A stretch of DNA of 64,000 bases from Gammaproteobacteria bacterium (GCA_021773835.1 JAJFJQ010000066.1:124001-188000); one strand, 5' to 3'. Shown: positions 53,288-63,715, numbered from the stretch's first letter. The notes: generated by a model not told the origin, from the letters alone. Numbers and translations: made by a program.

Positions 53288-56200
53288 TCATCCCGTCGAA
53301 ATTACATGCCGCCATTCCCGCCATTCGTCCAACAACGGAAAGAACAACCCTAGCGCGATCGGATTATCCTCCCGAGCCTGAATCAACCGTGCATACCCGT
53401 CCAACTGCGGGCGATAGCGCTCGACCTCTGAATCAATAAAAGCTTCTTTATTCCCGCCACTGTGCGCGCCCGTCTTAAAGTCGATGATCCAACGCACACC
53501 GTCCAAATCAACAAACGTTCGATCGATGATGGCATTTGTCGCCATATAATCAACCACGGAGCTCAGCGCATATTCGCTTTTAGCATCGATATGTTGCTCA
53601 TCCATGATCCAGCGCCCACGCGGCGACTGTAAGGCGCTCGCTACTGCCGCGATAATGCGCTCACGCGCTTCGGCAAGGTTGGCTTGCCCAACCCCGAAGC
53701 CGCGCAAGCGCGCGTCAATATACGGGGTCGCGTTTTGAATCTTCGCGACGTCCCATTGCGAAAGTCCGTCCGTGCAAATGCGCTGCAGTAAACTATGCGT
53801 CACCGTTCCAATATGCTTTGCAAGCGGGCTGGCCCATTCAAACTCGACCGTATGAGTTTGCGTAGGAAGACCTGGTGCGACAACAACGGCGTCCGCGTTA
53901 TTGTCCCAGCCGTGCACCCGCCTGGGCCGCTTAATCTTTTGTCGGATGTCGGCCGCTTTTTCACTTTCGCACGAGCCCGCGCGGTGCTGATCGGTCGAGA
54001 ACTCCCAACCACCGCTCAAGCTATGCGCCAGCATTTTCAAAAATGAACGGGCCGGGGGTGAGCCGGGCGCCCCATGATTGTCAGGCTTCACACTAGCGAT
54101 CAGATGCAAGGCTTCGCGCGCGCGCGTCATTCCGACATATAGTAGCCGATACGCTTCCTCCGCCAATGCCTTGCGCTCGGCACCGTGAAGGTAGGCATGG
54201 ATGCTATCGGCATCACCACCAACACGTGGGATCGGCGCAAAAAGTAGACCTGGCCCGGTTGTTTGAAGGTGCTGTTTCCAAGCAAGCAGGCGTGGTCGAT
54301 CGGACGGAGGAACTCGCCCTAAACCGGGTAGAATTACGACGTCGAACTCAAGCCCTTTCGCACGATGTATGGTCATGATCTCCACCGTAGACTGTGCGTT
54401 TGACGGCGGCGCGACATACTGGCGTTCGAGTAGATCGTCGAGACGGTGAGCCGTTATCAAGGTGCCGGACCGGGTGTACTCGACCAGCAATTCAAAATAT
54501 CTCTCAGCGTGGTTCAAGCTATTTTCGGCATATGCGTTGGGGCCCCCCAACGCAATCCAGGTGCGTTCGAGCAGAGGAACAAATGGTTCACGACCAACGG
54601 ACCGCTGCGGACCTGCAATGATGCGGCAGAAGTTTTCTAGTAAATCACGCTCAACCGGTAATATTTCTGCCGCCTTGAAACCATCACTCAAGCATTGCCA
54701 CACGGTAGTGTTCGTGCGCTCCTCAAACAACGCCGATAGCGACTTTAGAGACAGGCCACACCAAGGGGCGCGTAATATCCCGAGCCACGCGGTCCGATCG
54801 GCCGGATGCAATAATGCACGTGTCAACGCAACGAGATCCTGGACGATTGGTTGATCGCCTAAACGCTCGATATCACTCGCTCGGATACTGACGCCCGCGG
54901 CCACAAGTGCCGCAGAAATGGAACCCAAATGCCGACGACCGCGAACCAAGATGCCAATCGTTTGTTCGGGATTGTCATTTTGTGTTTGCTGAACGATTTC
55001 TACCACCTGCGCCGCTTCCGCATGGTCGTCAGCGGCAACAAACCCGTAGCTTTTGACGCCACCAATGGCGGTTGCGGGGCGCGCGGCAATCAAGTTCGAT
55101 ACCTGCTTAAACGGACACGCCGGGTCAGCGCAAAGTTGCTTTAATACCCCGTTTGTCCAATCGATCACGGTCGCTTGCGTACGGAAATTGGTGGTTAGCT
55201 GTAGCACCTCAAGCGGCATCGACGCCAAGCGACCAACACGGCAAGTATCGATAAATAGGTTTACGTCTGCCTGACGAAATCGATAGATCGATTGCATTGG
55301 ATCACCAACTAGAAACACTGAGCGATCGTCTCCGGCGCTCCAGCCATCGAGCAACCGCTCAATCAACTCGAACTGGGTGATCGACGTGTCCTGAAACTCA
55401 TCTATGAGCAAATGTTGGATCTGATAATCGAGGATCAACCCGAGATCGCTTGGGTCCTGCGCTTCGCCGAGGGCTGCTAATGCAGCATGTGAGATCTCGA
55501 CGAAATCGACGGCTCCAGATCGCTCGAACACAATCCGAAGTTCGGCAGCAGCTAATTTTAGAACCAGGAACAATGCCTCAATGCTTTGCCATTGCTGGTC
55601 GGTGTAAATCGTTTGTGGCATCTCGCGGGTACTATCTAGTGCTATGACGAATTCCGGAATTTCTGCTAACGCACTGACCACATCGGCAAACGCAGCTTTA
55701 TGCGCTTTAGCGCCATCGCCTTTTGGCGGAAATCCGTTCTTGATTGTCAACCGCGTACGTAGCTCACCGGTTCGCGTGAGCAACATTTCGGCCAATCCTT
55801 GCCAATAGATTAGGTCTGCACAGTCCGTCCCCGGCATGCTTGTGCGACTGGCGAGAGCAGCGCCAATCGAATCTGGATAGTCTCGCGCGAGATTTTCCCC
55901 GGCAAACGCGGCCAGGCGAATAATCTCCTCGTGAAGATGTCGAGGCAGTGTAGCGTGAAGCCGTCGTAACTCGGCGCCAACGGCCTCGGTTAGCGCGCCT
56001 TCGAATATTTCGCGATTCGGCTGGTGCACGACGAACCGCAACCACTGGTCACGGCGCGACAGCATCTCGCCCAACAGTGCCTCTAAACGCTCCCAATCAT
56101 TGTCGAGATGTTGTAGCAAAATACGGATCGCGTCTGACCAAAGACCCTCTCCCGCAAGCGCTGTGATGGCTGCATGCGCCGCGCGCCGGTACAGATGAGT

Positions 56201-56641
56201 AGCATCTTCAAGCACTTCCGGATTGCCGGCGTACCCCGACATCAACGGTCCCCGCTTCGCCAGTGTGGCCGACAATGAATCGATCGTTTGCATGCGCAGT
56301 CGTTTGGGGTTATCGAGCAAGCGCCAACCTCGCATATCGCTCTGCGCGAGCGCTTGTCTGGCCCAAGCGGCGGTTACGGGGTCGAGCGTGGCGGGCGCTT
56401 CGCGCGCAGCTTGTAGCGCTTGCAACACACGGCCACGCATTTCCTCTGCTGCCTTGCGCGTAAAAGTTATCGCAACGATCGCTTCCGGTTGCTCGACAAT
56501 CGACAATAGTCGAAGAAAGCGTTGCGTTAATAGCGTTGTCTTACCAGAGCCTGCGGGCGCCTCCACAATGAATGATCGCTCGGGATCGAGCGCGCGCTCA
56601 CGTACTGCCTGATCCGCAAGCACGTTAGTTTTCATCACCAC
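53288..56641 (-). CDS. AddA-like UvrD-type helicase/nuclease
   Basis: The 1117-residue protein has a full set of UvrD/Rep helicase motifs: EAPAGSGKTTLLTQRFLRLL, AITFTRKAAEEMRGRV, LLIDEFQDTSITQFELIERL, FLVGDPMQSIYRFRQADVNL, LTTNFRTQATVIDW, IMTIHRAKGLEFDVVILPGL and YRLLYVGMTRAREALHLIAS. A RecB-type nuclease domain at the C-terminus includes RWIIDFKTG. With the AddB-like gene overlapping it by 17 bases, it forms a likely double-strand-break resection complex comparable to AddAB or RecBCD. It lies downstream of the nuclease gene in the same operon. Confidence 0.92.
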   Translation of the reverse strand: MVMKTNVLADQAVRERALDPERSFIVEAPAGSGKTTLLTQRFLRLLSIVEQPEAIVAITFTRKAAEEMRGRVLQALQAAREAPATLDPVTAAWARQALAQSDMRGWRLLDNPKRLRMQTIDSLSATLAKRGPLMSGYAGNPEVLEDATHLYRRAAHAAITALAGEGLWSDAIRILLQHLDNDWERLEALLGEMLSRRDQWLRFVVHQPNREIFEGALTEAVGAELRRLHATLPRHLHEEIIRLAAFAGENLARDYPDSIGAALASRTSMPGTDCADLIYWQGLAEMLLTRTGELRTRLTIKNGFPPKGDGAKAHKAAFADVVSALAEIPEFVIALDSTREMPQTIYTDQQWQSIEALFLVLKLAAAELRIVFERSGAVDFVEISHAALAALGEAQDPSDLGLILDYQIQHLLIDEFQDTSITQFELIERLLDGWSAGDDRSVFLVGDPMQSIYRFRQADVNLFIDTCRVGRLASMPLEVLQLTTNFRTQATVIDWTNGVLKQLCADPACPFKQVSNLIAARPATAIGGVKSYGFVAADDHAEAAQVVEIVQQTQNDNPEQTIGILVRGRRHLGSISAALVAAGVSIRASDIERLGDQPIVQDLVALTRALLHPADRTAWLGILRAPWCGLSLKSLSALFEERTNTTVWQCLSDGFKAAEILPVERDLLENFCRIIAGPQRSVGREPFVPLLERTWIALGGPNAYAENSLNHAERYFELLVEYTRSGTLITAHRLDDLLERQYVAPPSNAQSTVEIMTIHRAKGLEFDVVILPGLGRVPPSDRPRLLAWKQHLQTTGPGLLFAPIPRVGGDADSIHAYLHGAERKALAEEAYRLLYVGMTRAREALHLIASVKPDNHGAPGSPPARSFLKMLAHSLSGGWEFSTDQHRAGSCESEKAADIRQKIKRPRRVHGWDNNADAVVVAPGLPTQTHTVEFEWASPLAKHIGTVTHSLLQRICTDGLSQWDVAKIQNATPYIDARLRGFGVGQANLAEARERIIAAVASALQSPRGRWIMDEQHIDAKSEYALSSVVDYMATNAIIDRTFVDLDGVRWIIDFKTGAHSGGNKEAFIDSEVERYRPQLDGYARLIQAREDNPIALGLFFPLLDEWREWRHVISTG

Positions 56642-59258
56642 GCTCGAGCATATGTCGAGGTTGCACGTCGTGGATCCGACAGAGGCATTGAAGATCGCAG
56701 TGTCGACACGTCGTCGCGCCGCGTTTGGGATCGGCTACGGCTAAGCCCGACTCAATTTCGCCGGCTAAGCATTCCAGCGTTTTGCGCCACTGTACCAACT
56801 GCAGGCGCCAATCGGCGTTCGCTTCCTCGTCGATCGTGCTATCCGCGGCGATCCCGTCCGGTTCATCGACAATTCTGCACGCACCCTTTTTTACCCTCGC
56901 GTAGGCGATCCCAGCGGTCTCCTCCGTACCCGATGTAACGGCGTAAAGCGGCAATTGCGGTTGGTCCGGACGCGGTACCGCCCAGGTCGCGCGCGAAACT
57001 TCGCCCGTTTTGTAATCGACAATTAGGATCTGACCGTTTGCCAGTCGATCAATTCTGTCGACCCGCGTATTAATGGTGTAGCCCCCGATCGTTGCCGGTC
57101 GCGACTGTTCACATGCAACGACCTCAAAGGGGCCACGCTCCAACTCCAACGACAACCATTCGCCACTCAGTTCTTGTAACCGTTCATGCTCCAATTCCCA
57201 ATACTGATCGAGCAAGTGATAGCGCGACCGGAACTCCTCTACCACCGCCGAAGTGCACGTTTTAAGGACCCGCTGCAAATCTTGTTCCCCAATTCGTTGG
57301 AGCTCTGAGGACGATCCTATCTGCGTCCAAAGCCTTGCCATTACAGCGTGAATGAGGCTACCCCGCTGCATCGCGTTGAGGCCCGGGCTCGGATCTTCTG
57401 GGGACTTCGCCTGAAGACGATGACGGGCAAATGCACGCATTGGGCAAGCCGCCTGATCAGTGAATATGCCGACCCCGCCGGTTATGGTCGCGCCACCCGC
57501 CAACGTTGCAGCGTAACTATCATCAATAACGTCGTAGCCCTGCCCCGGATTTACCCACGACCACGGCGTGAACGGGGTTGCATCGGTGCGGATGCAACTG
57601 AACTTTGGAAACCTTCTACGTTGCGTTTCACCATCAAGCCTCGCGTAACTCCAAATCGCGGAGGGATGCTGTGAATGGAGCCGTTCGAGTACGCCGTGTG
57701 CATGCTGCAACTCAAGATCGGGATCCGCGCCAGGAAGGCCATAGCTGCGCTGTAGCGCGAACGGGATCAGCGGGCTAACCGTGGTTACGTCTGGCCATGC
57801 GCCGTCGTGCAATTCCGCGATCCAGAGCGCGTCTAGGTCCAAGAACGCTGCCTCCTCCAAGGTGAGCACTTGTACAGCGTTCACCTCGGCGGGCGGTAAC
57901 AAGCGCCGTGATCGAAGGATCGCACGCCATCGACTGGCAGCGTCCGGCCAGGTGCAAGTGGGTAACACCGCATCGAGCTCCGCAGCGGCATCCATGACGC
58001 GCTGCCATTCGCGCATCGCGACGGTTTCTGCCGGACTCAGCTCACGCGTACCCGGCCAACCCGCGGCGGACAATTGCTTCTCAGCAAATGCCATCCACTC
58101 GTGCATGCGCGCTCGCCGCGGCGTTTCCCGCGTACCGCGTGCCAGCGCTTCAAGGCGCTCAACCAAATCAGGACATGCAACCGGGCTACTACGAGCCGCG
58201 TCAATCACTGAGGTAATTCCGACCTCAACATTGGACCGCTGACGTAAGCGCGCATCCAATAGTGCTCGCGCTTCGCGTTCGCGATCCGCCTCACCAAAAT
58301 AAGGCGACAGCAACAGACGACTGATGTCATCCCACGGGCGGGAACGTCGAGAATCGAGGATTAATAATGCAGCTTCAACGATTCCCACCTCGGCTAAAGG
58401 TTCAGCGACGGGGCAATACAGCTGCGCTCGCTGCACTTCGTCGGCTGCGATCGGGACCGACGAAAAGGCCCGTTGGAGTCGTTGCCCGAGGCCAAAGTCA
58501 ATATGCCGTACCCCAGCTAGGGCGATGCCAAGCGCAGCATGTGGTTGCTTTCGTTTGCACTCCCTTGCCCACCGCATTGCAGTGCCCAATTCAATTTCGC
58601 GATTCGCAAACTCACGATAATCTAAAGTGACGTCACCCAGACCAGCAGATTGAGCCGGCGCCGTGGTGCCACTGCCGACGATCTGTTCAATTCGTTGCAG
58701 CAGTGGCGGTAGGCGTGAGTATCCGAAGAAGCTAAGCTTTTCCGGCAATACACGATGCAATGTTTCACGGCCAGCCAACTGCGCTGCAAAGCTGTGGTGA
58801 TCGACTGCATTGAGATTGCGACACCGCTGTTGAAAACGATCCGCCCAGTGAACGAATGCCCGAACTTCCTGACGGCCACTGCTATTCGCAATCGCATCAA
58901 AAGGCAATTTCCAAAGCAGCACGGACGACCAGGCATTCATTGCGAGCACCGCGAGATCGGCGACTTGATCGGCCCCAACAATATTGCCCTCTCGCACGAC
59001 TTGTTCCCACACAACCCGCTCTTGTTCCAGCGAGAGCAGGATCGAGCCGGATACCTGCGAGTCTTCGATAACCGCCAGATATTGAAAGGTCTGCGTTAGC
59101 CACCCAGCGAACGGCAATACCGCCGGCGACTCCCACGTCAATTGGCCGGCATCGCGCATCGCCGAATGGTGCCGGTCCGCCACCAACGCGGCCATTCGTC
59201 GAGTTGGAGTGATCAAGGTAATGCCCTGACTCAGATATTTCAGATAGCTAGACTGCAT
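56625..59258 (-). CDS. AddB-like PD-(D/E)XK nuclease (probable DNA repair protein, TIGR03623 type)
   Basis: The 877-residue protein begins with a helicase-like region in which the start ITLITPTRRMAALVADRHHS replaces a strict Walker A, as in inactive AddB helicase domains. The C-terminus has a PD-(D/E)XK nuclease (RVDRIDRLANGQILIVDYKT). Cysteines in DQAACPMRAFARHRL and GATTCRHCDLQCLCRIHD could bind an Fe-S cluster as in AddB. It matches what I know of the 'probable DNA repair protein' family paired with AddA-like helicases in gammaproteobacteria. It is the first gene of the pair. Confidence 0.88.
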   Translation of the reverse strand: MQSSYLKYLSQGITLITPTRRMAALVADRHHSAMRDAGQLTWESPAVLPFAGWLTQTFQYLAVIEDSQVSGSILLSLEQERVVWEQVVREGNIVGADQVADLAVLAMNAWSSVLLWKLPFDAIANSSGRQEVRAFVHWADRFQQRCRNLNAVDHHSFAAQLAGRETLHRVLPEKLSFFGYSRLPPLLQRIEQIVGSGTTAPAQSAGLGDVTLDYREFANREIELGTAMRWARECKRKQPHAALGIALAGVRHIDFGLGQRLQRAFSSVPIAADEVQRAQLYCPVAEPLAEVGIVEAALLILDSRRSRPWDDISRLLLSPYFGEADREREARALLDARLRQRSNVEVGITSVIDAARSSPVACPDLVERLEALARGTRETPRRARMHEWMAFAEKQLSAAGWPGTRELSPAETVAMREWQRVMDAAAELDAVLPTCTWPDAASRWRAILRSRRLLPPAEVNAVQVLTLEEAAFLDLDALWIAELHDGAWPDVTTVSPLIPFALQRSYGLPGADPDLELQHAHGVLERLHSQHPSAIWSYARLDGETQRRRFPKFSCIRTDATPFTPWSWVNPGQGYDVIDDSYAATLAGGATITGGVGIFTDQAACPMRAFARHRLQAKSPEDPSPGLNAMQRGSLIHAVMARLWTQIGSSSELQRIGEQDLQRVLKTCTSAVVEEFRSRYHLLDQYWELEHERLQELSGEWLSLELERGPFEVVACEQSRPATIGGYTINTRVDRIDRLANGQILIVDYKTGEVSRATWAVPRPDQPQLPLYAVTSGTEETAGIAYARVKKGACRIVDEPDGIAADSTIDEEANADWRLQLVQWRKTLECLAGEIESGLAVADPKRGATTCRHCDLQCLCRIHDVQPRHMLERGDEN

Positions 59259-59466
59259 TTATTCACTACACACAGCGCGCGGGATTGTGTCGCGCAAAAT
59301 TGTCTTGAAACGGTCTCACAGCGCACGCTCACTACAGCAATCAACAATAGCGCCGATACTATTTATGCCACTGGTGACAGTAGACCGGTGCACGGGAATG
59401 CCACGGCGGCGCCCTGCTATAATAAAAACAGAATCGGATCGCTTGTTCACGGTACGAACTAGATAC

Positions 59467-60006
59467 ATGGCAACAACCGCAACTAAAATTTCTAGCCTAT
59501 GGATCCCGTTGATAGTCGCAGCGATTGTTTCGATATATCCGAATGCGACCGATGCCCGTATGTATCAGTGGGCAAATGCGCGATCCGGGACGGTGCAGCT
59601 ATCCGGCTCCCCTCCTGCATGGTATCGGAGCGGCGGATCCGGCCCAAGGGTCTTCGTATTCGATAACGGCGCACTGATTGACGACACTGAGGTAGAAGTC
59701 TCCGAAGAGCATCGTCAGCGCCTACGTAGCGACGCGTTCGGCCTATCAGAAATCGCCGACGCCGGTGATCCCGTAATCGCATCGGAGGACGAGCTACTTG
59801 GTGCGCTGGAAAATGCGTCCCGCGACGGCATTGATGTTAGCGCCGTGACCGAGGCCTTCGCCGCAGAGAAACGTGAGCCCGAGAACGATGAAGGGATGGT
59901 TGAGCAAACCGTCGCCGAACTAAAGGCGCTACTCGACGCATGGGATAACCGACGTCTCCTAGAAGCGCAAACGCTCTTACAGAACGCCACGGGCACACCA
60001 CAATAG
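59467..60006 (+). CDS. Small exported protein of unknown function
   Basis: The product is 179 residues from the ATG at 59467, with an N-terminal signal (about 8-31, ending near NATDARMYQW). The mature start MYQWANARSGTVQLSGSPPA is like the DUF4124-type opening seen in many small envelope proteins; the rest is acidic and helical (EVEVSEEHRQRLRSDAF). The frame extends back to 59287 without support. Its function is unknown. It is divergent from the AddA/AddB-like pair and converges with kinase 3. Confidence 0.65.
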   Translation: MATTATKISSLWIPLIVAAIVSIYPNATDARMYQWANARSGTVQLSGSPPAWYRSGGSGPRVFVFDNGALIDDTEVEVSEEHRQRLRSDAFGLSEIADAGDPVIASEDELLGALENASRDGIDVSAVTEAFAAEKREPENDEGMVEQTVAELKALLDAWDNRRLLEAQTLLQNATGTPQ

Positions 60007-60035
60007 GTTCGGGCAGATGCGCGCGCGGCATCTTT

Positions 60036-61466
60036 TCAATTAAAGAAATGTAATAACGCGGTGAAAAAGCCCCGCTTGGCTGGCGCCGCCAGTTCGTGCA
60101 ATGCCGGCAAGCTTTTGTTCTTTGGATCGACTTGTAGGCCAACGGCGATATAGCTACGCGCTTGTTCATGGTTTCCATCGGCGATCTCCCGCTCGGCCAA
60201 AATCGCGTAGCGCGCCGCAATTTGCATCAAGCCTTGGCTTGCGACAGCGTCATTCGGATCCATCTGCAGCAATCGCGAAAAATAATAATAGGCATTGTCC
60301 TTCGGCGGCGCGGTCAGGCGATACTCATTCAAGCTATGTGTACCTAACCACCGTAGTGCGGCAGCAACCTTTTCTGGTTGCACGTTTGCATCTAAGCCAA
60401 TTGCACTATCGGGAAATGTCTCATCAGAAATGTCGTCTATCGTCGTTGTAGTCGGCACCGCACGGGGCACGTCATCATCGGCCATTCGCCGCTCTATCAA
60501 TATCAGAACGCCATAGCCAGCCGCACAGAGCAAGGCAATCGCACTCAGCATGGCGCGTAGCTTTGGGCGTGGAGTCGTCCCGAGGCTTACCCGAGTCGCG
60601 GTAGGCGTAGCTTGTACACCCGTTACATCGAAATCCGGCGTCTCGGCCCGTTCTGCACCGGACTTGAACAATCCTTGTCTCATCGAGCGTTCGATATAGT
60701 GGAGTACGCTTTCGGCATCTCGGAATCTATCGTTACGATCTTTCGCCATCATCAAATTGAGCATTTCTTGGTAATCCTCGAGGCCGGCCGGCAGCGTTGG
60801 CACCGGATCTTTTTTATGCATCAAAATGACGTCTATCACTGAATCGGAGTAATAAGGCTTTTTGCCAACCAGCATTTCGTAGAAAATGACCCCCAGCGCG
60901 TAAATATCAGCGCGCCCATCAAGTGGCCCAGTGTCCGATTGTTCCGGCGCCATATAATTTGGGCTACCGACAAACATGCCGGTGCTTGTCAGGTCGGCAT
61001 CACCGGTCAGTCGTTTGGCGATACCAAAGTCACTCAGCAATGGCGTACCGTCGCCGCGGAAGAGGATATTTCCGGGTTTTACGTCGCGATGGATGATGCC
61101 TTTCGCGTGCGCCGTGGCAAGTGCCGAGGCGATTTTTGCTATCAAACTAACCGCTTCGCCCGGCGAGAAAATCTGGTCCCGCAATCGCTGCTTGAGGTCG
61201 CCGCCATCGACGAACTCCATTGAAATGAAGACGTCCGTTCCGGCCGTGCCGATATCATAGGTCGTAATAATATTCGGGTGTTGCAGCGACGCGACGATGC
61301 GGCCCTCGTTCAAGAAACGTTCGATCGTAACGGGTGAATCCGATACCGACGTATCGAGTACTTTCAAGACAATTTGTCGATCTAGGGAGGTTTGCCTCGC
61401 AAGATAGGCACTGGCCATGCCGCCCTGTCCAATGCAACGCTGTATCTCATATCCCGGGATCTCCAT
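60036..61466 (-). CDS. Ser/Thr protein kinase 3 with single TM helix and repeat module
   Basis: The 476-residue kinase starts at the ATG at 61466 (MEIPGYEIQRCIGQGGMAS). It has Lys35 in VLKVLD, HRD at 126-128 (HRDVKPGN), DFG at 146-148, a Thr-rich activation loop and NYMAPEQ, the standard bacterial PknB-type form, unlike kinases 1 and 2. A TM helix follows at about 305-325, and then one TPR-like module (about 383-460) shared with the others. No PASTA domain is present. It is divergent from the rsd gene. Confidence 0.9.
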   Translation of the reverse strand: MEIPGYEIQRCIGQGGMASAYLARQTSLDRQIVLKVLDTSVSDSPVTIERFLNEGRIVASLQHPNIITTYDIGTAGTDVFISMEFVDGGDLKQRLRDQIFSPGEAVSLIAKIASALATAHAKGIIHRDVKPGNILFRGDGTPLLSDFGIAKRLTGDADLTSTGMFVGSPNYMAPEQSDTGPLDGRADIYALGVIFYEMLVGKKPYYSDSVIDVILMHKKDPVPTLPAGLEDYQEMLNLMMAKDRNDRFRDAESVLHYIERSMRQGLFKSGAERAETPDFDVTGVQATPTATRVSLGTTPRPKLRAMLSAIALLCAAGYGVLILIERRMADDDVPRAVPTTTTIDDISDETFPDSAIGLDANVQPEKVAAALRWLGTHSLNEYRLTAPPKDNAYYYFSRLLQMDPNDAVASQGLMQIAARYAILAEREIADGNHEQARSYIAVGLQVDPKNKSLPALHELAAPAKRGFFTALLHFFN

Positions 61467-61574
61467 AGCGGCGATTATAGCGGCGCAGCACTGCAAAAGC
61501 GCCGAGACCGGCGAATTAGTTGTTTACGCTATTAGTGGCGCGACAGGATGATTTTCGTACCGTGAGAGGGTAGA

Positions 61575-62099
61575 GTGTCTTCGGTTAGAAAGCATGAAAA
61601 GGACCGTTTCTTGACCAGGCCTATGACTGAATCAACCGACCAAGACGACAATCCACGTCCTAGAACAAAAAAACAAATCGATGATTTACTGACGCAGCGC
61701 CAGCGTATGCTGGTGTTGCTATGGCAGTTATCGAAATTCGATGCGGACGAGATCGACGGCACCATGAAGGAAGCACTTGATGAGTTTCTCGAGATCCTCG
61801 TCGATTACATTGCGTCGGGCCACTTCGGGCTCTACCGCCGAATATCCGAAGGAAAGGAACGACGGTATCCCGTGGTCGCTACCGCGAAAGAAATCTATCC
61901 CCGCATTTCGCAAACCACCGATGTCGCAATGGATTTCAGCGATCGATACGAGTCAGCCGACGACAGCCGCCTGCGGACTCACTTGACGGAAGATCTGTCG
62001 ACTTTAGGAGAGGAAGTGACGACACGGATCGAGCTGGAAGATCAACTCATCATCGCCATGCTTGGTCCTGACTATACGATCCCGGCCGTCAGCCCGTAG
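61575..62099 (+). CDS. rsd: Rsd/AlgQ family anti-sigma-70 regulator
   Basis: The 174-residue protein matches Rsd/AlgQ: RQRMLVLLWQLSKFDADEID, LEILVDYIASGHFGLYRRIS, ATAKEIYPRISQTTDVAMDF followed by SDRYES, and the final TRIELEDQLIIAML. In E. coli, Rsd binds sigma-70 to favour alternative sigma factors; in Pseudomonas, AlgQ also affects alginate genes. The start is GTG at 61575 with a GAGAGGG site, or ATG at 61623. Its 3' end overlaps that of the TerB-like gene by 11 bases on the opposite strand. Confidence 0.88.
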   Translation: MSSVRKHEKDRFLTRPMTESTDQDDNPRPRTKKQIDDLLTQRQRMLVLLWQLSKFDADEIDGTMKEALDEFLEILVDYIASGHFGLYRRISEGKERRYPVVATAKEIYPRISQTTDVAMDFSDRYESADDSRLRTHLTEDLSTLGEEVTTRIELEDQLIIAMLGPDYTIPAVSP

Positions 62100-62541
62100 G
62101 TGCGGCTAGATGCTTGGTCCGAATGTAGTCGCTGTGCGAAATATGCAGTAGGTCCGCAATTTTCCGGACGTAGTACTCTTCGTAATGGTCAAGTTGGTCG
62201 TCTGCATAGGCAACCTGCCAGAGTAACTGAATGAGATCGATTTTCTGATCGCGGGTAAATCGCTCGTTCACGATAGACGTAAAATCGTATAACGAAATCG
62301 CAGAATCGACGACTTCTTCTGCAGTCGACACCAAATCATCGATCTCATCGCTGGTTAAATTAAAAACGCTTTTTATTGCCCTGCTGATGGCCTCGATTTC
62401 GACGGTCGAAACATCATGATCGGCTCGGCTGATTTCCATTAACAACGCCGCACTTGCCAATTCGAGCGAATGCCGCGTCTCGGGCTCATCAGCAAAGCTC
62501 GCGACTTGTTGCTCAAACAGTGTCTGCAGCGATTTAAACAT
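62089..62541 (-). CDS. TerB-family protein
   Basis: The 150-residue helical protein resembles TerB/DjlA-type domains: LASAALLMEISRADHDVSTV, then VDSAISLYDFTSIVNERF and LIQLLWQVAYADDQLDHYEE followed by YVRKIADLLHIS. The acidic D-x-x-V-x-x-x-E metal-binding pattern is visible in both halves. TerB relates to tellurite resistance in name, but stand-alone copies often have unknown roles. It lies downstream of hspQ with a 23-base gap, so the two are probably co-transcribed. Confidence 0.85.
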   Translation of the reverse strand: MFKSLQTLFEQQVASFADEPETRHSLELASAALLMEISRADHDVSTVEIEAISRAIKSVFNLTSDEIDDLVSTAEEVVDSAISLYDFTSIVNERFTRDQKIDLIQLLWQVAYADDQLDHYEEYYVRKIADLLHISHSDYIRTKHLAAPTG

Positions 62542-62564
62542 CCCAACAATGTCCTTAATTATCC

Positions 62565-62885
62565 TTAATTCAACTTTTCGCGAGGAACGTAGCCATCTTC
62601 CGTCGCCTCGCCGAAGAAGCTCGCCATTAGCGGATGGTCAATATCTTCGCGCGAATCGTCTGCCTCAAGATTGCGTTCCGCCACGTAGGTAGTGTGCTCC
62701 GCTCCACTGGGTAGAACGTGATACCACGGCGCGTCTTTTGGCGGCCGCGAACGAGCAATTTGCTCATACCACTCATCGTCATTGCTAAATACCGCGTCGA
62801 CATTAAACACAACACCACGGTATTCAAACAATTTGTGGCGTACGCGTTGGCCGACGTGGAATTGCGCGAATTTTTCTTTCGCCAT
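62565..62885 (-). CDS. hspQ: Heat shock protein HspQ
   Basis: The product is 106 residues from the ATG at 62885 (MAKEKFAQFHVGQRVRHKLF), the usual HspQ length. The motifs YRGVVFNVDAVF, SNDDEWYEQIARSRPPKDAP, WYHVL and TTYVAERNL match HspQ/YccV, a hemimethylated-DNA-binding protein that in E. coli modulates Lon protease. The upstream open frame to 62927 lacks support. Confidence 0.92.
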   Translation of the reverse strand: MAKEKFAQFHVGQRVRHKLFEYRGVVFNVDAVFSNDDEWYEQIARSRPPKDAPWYHVLPSGAEHTTYVAERNLEADDSREDIDHPLMASFFGEATEDGYVPREKLN

Positions 62886-62983
62886 GGTATTTATCCACAT
62901 CAATTCGGTAGATTTACTAAAGATCATTGTATCGGCGAAGGGCTACAATGGCGAATCAATCCGCCGCGCATAAAGAAAATGCG

Positions 62984-63709
62984 ATGACCCGTATTTATAT
63001 CGACGCAGAACTTTCTACTGACCAAGATGTGGTGTTACCGAGCGCGGCGCGGCGCCACGTTGTACAGGTGTTGCGTTTGAATGAAGGCGCCCCGATCACG
63101 CTATTTAATGGACGCGGTGGCGAGTTCGACGGCGTGATCAAGTCACGTGACCGGCACAGTGCGGTCGTCACAGTAAATCAATTTACCCCTATCGAGCGTG
63201 AATCGCCTTTGTCTATCACGCTAGTTCAAGGGATCTCGCGGGGCGAGCGAATGGATTATACGATTCAAAAGGCAGTTGAACTTGGGGTCGAATCGATTAT
63301 CCCGTTTCAGGCGCTTCGCACGGGCGTTCGCTTATCGGCGGACCGCGCACAGCGCCGCCTCAACCATTGGCGCGGCATCATACGCCACGCCTGTGAACAA
63401 TGCGGTCGAAACCGGCTTCCCAAACTGACAGAAATCCAAAGTCTCGACGAAGTTCTTAGCGCCGACGCTTTCGATGTTCGCATTGTACTTCACCCGAGCG
63501 GAAATCATCACCTAGCGGACCTGGATAATGATATCCAGTCGCTTTTACTTGTAGTCGGGCCGGAAGGGGGTCTCGACGCTACAGAAATCGAACGACTGCA
63601 CGCGGCAGGCTGGCAAAGTTTGGGTCTCGGTCCAAGAGTCCTGCGGACCGAGACGGCTGCGATTACTGCGTTGAGTATTTTGCAAGCCCGCTTTGGGGAC
63701 TTAGGTTAG
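62984..63709 (+). CDS. rsmE: 16S rRNA m3U1498 methyltransferase RsmE
   Basis: The product is 241 residues from the ATG at 62984 (MTRIYIDAELSTDQDVVLPS); an upstream ATG at 62948 is also in frame. The N-terminal PUA-like part has RRHVVQVLRLNEGAPITLFN. The C-terminal SPOUT domain has the SAM knot LLVVGPEGGLDATEIERLHA followed by GLGPRVLRTETAAI, the RsmE signature. It methylates U1498 in 16S rRNA. It is divergent from hspQ. Confidence 0.95.
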   Translation: MTRIYIDAELSTDQDVVLPSAARRHVVQVLRLNEGAPITLFNGRGGEFDGVIKSRDRHSAVVTVNQFTPIERESPLSITLVQGISRGERMDYTIQKAVELGVESIIPFQALRTGVRLSADRAQRRLNHWRGIIRHACEQCGRNRLPKLTEIQSLDEVLSADAFDVRIVLHPSGNHHLADLDNDIQSLLLVVGPEGGLDATEIERLHAAGWQSLGLGPRVLRTETAAITALSILQARFGDLG

Positions 63710-63715
63710 TTGGGG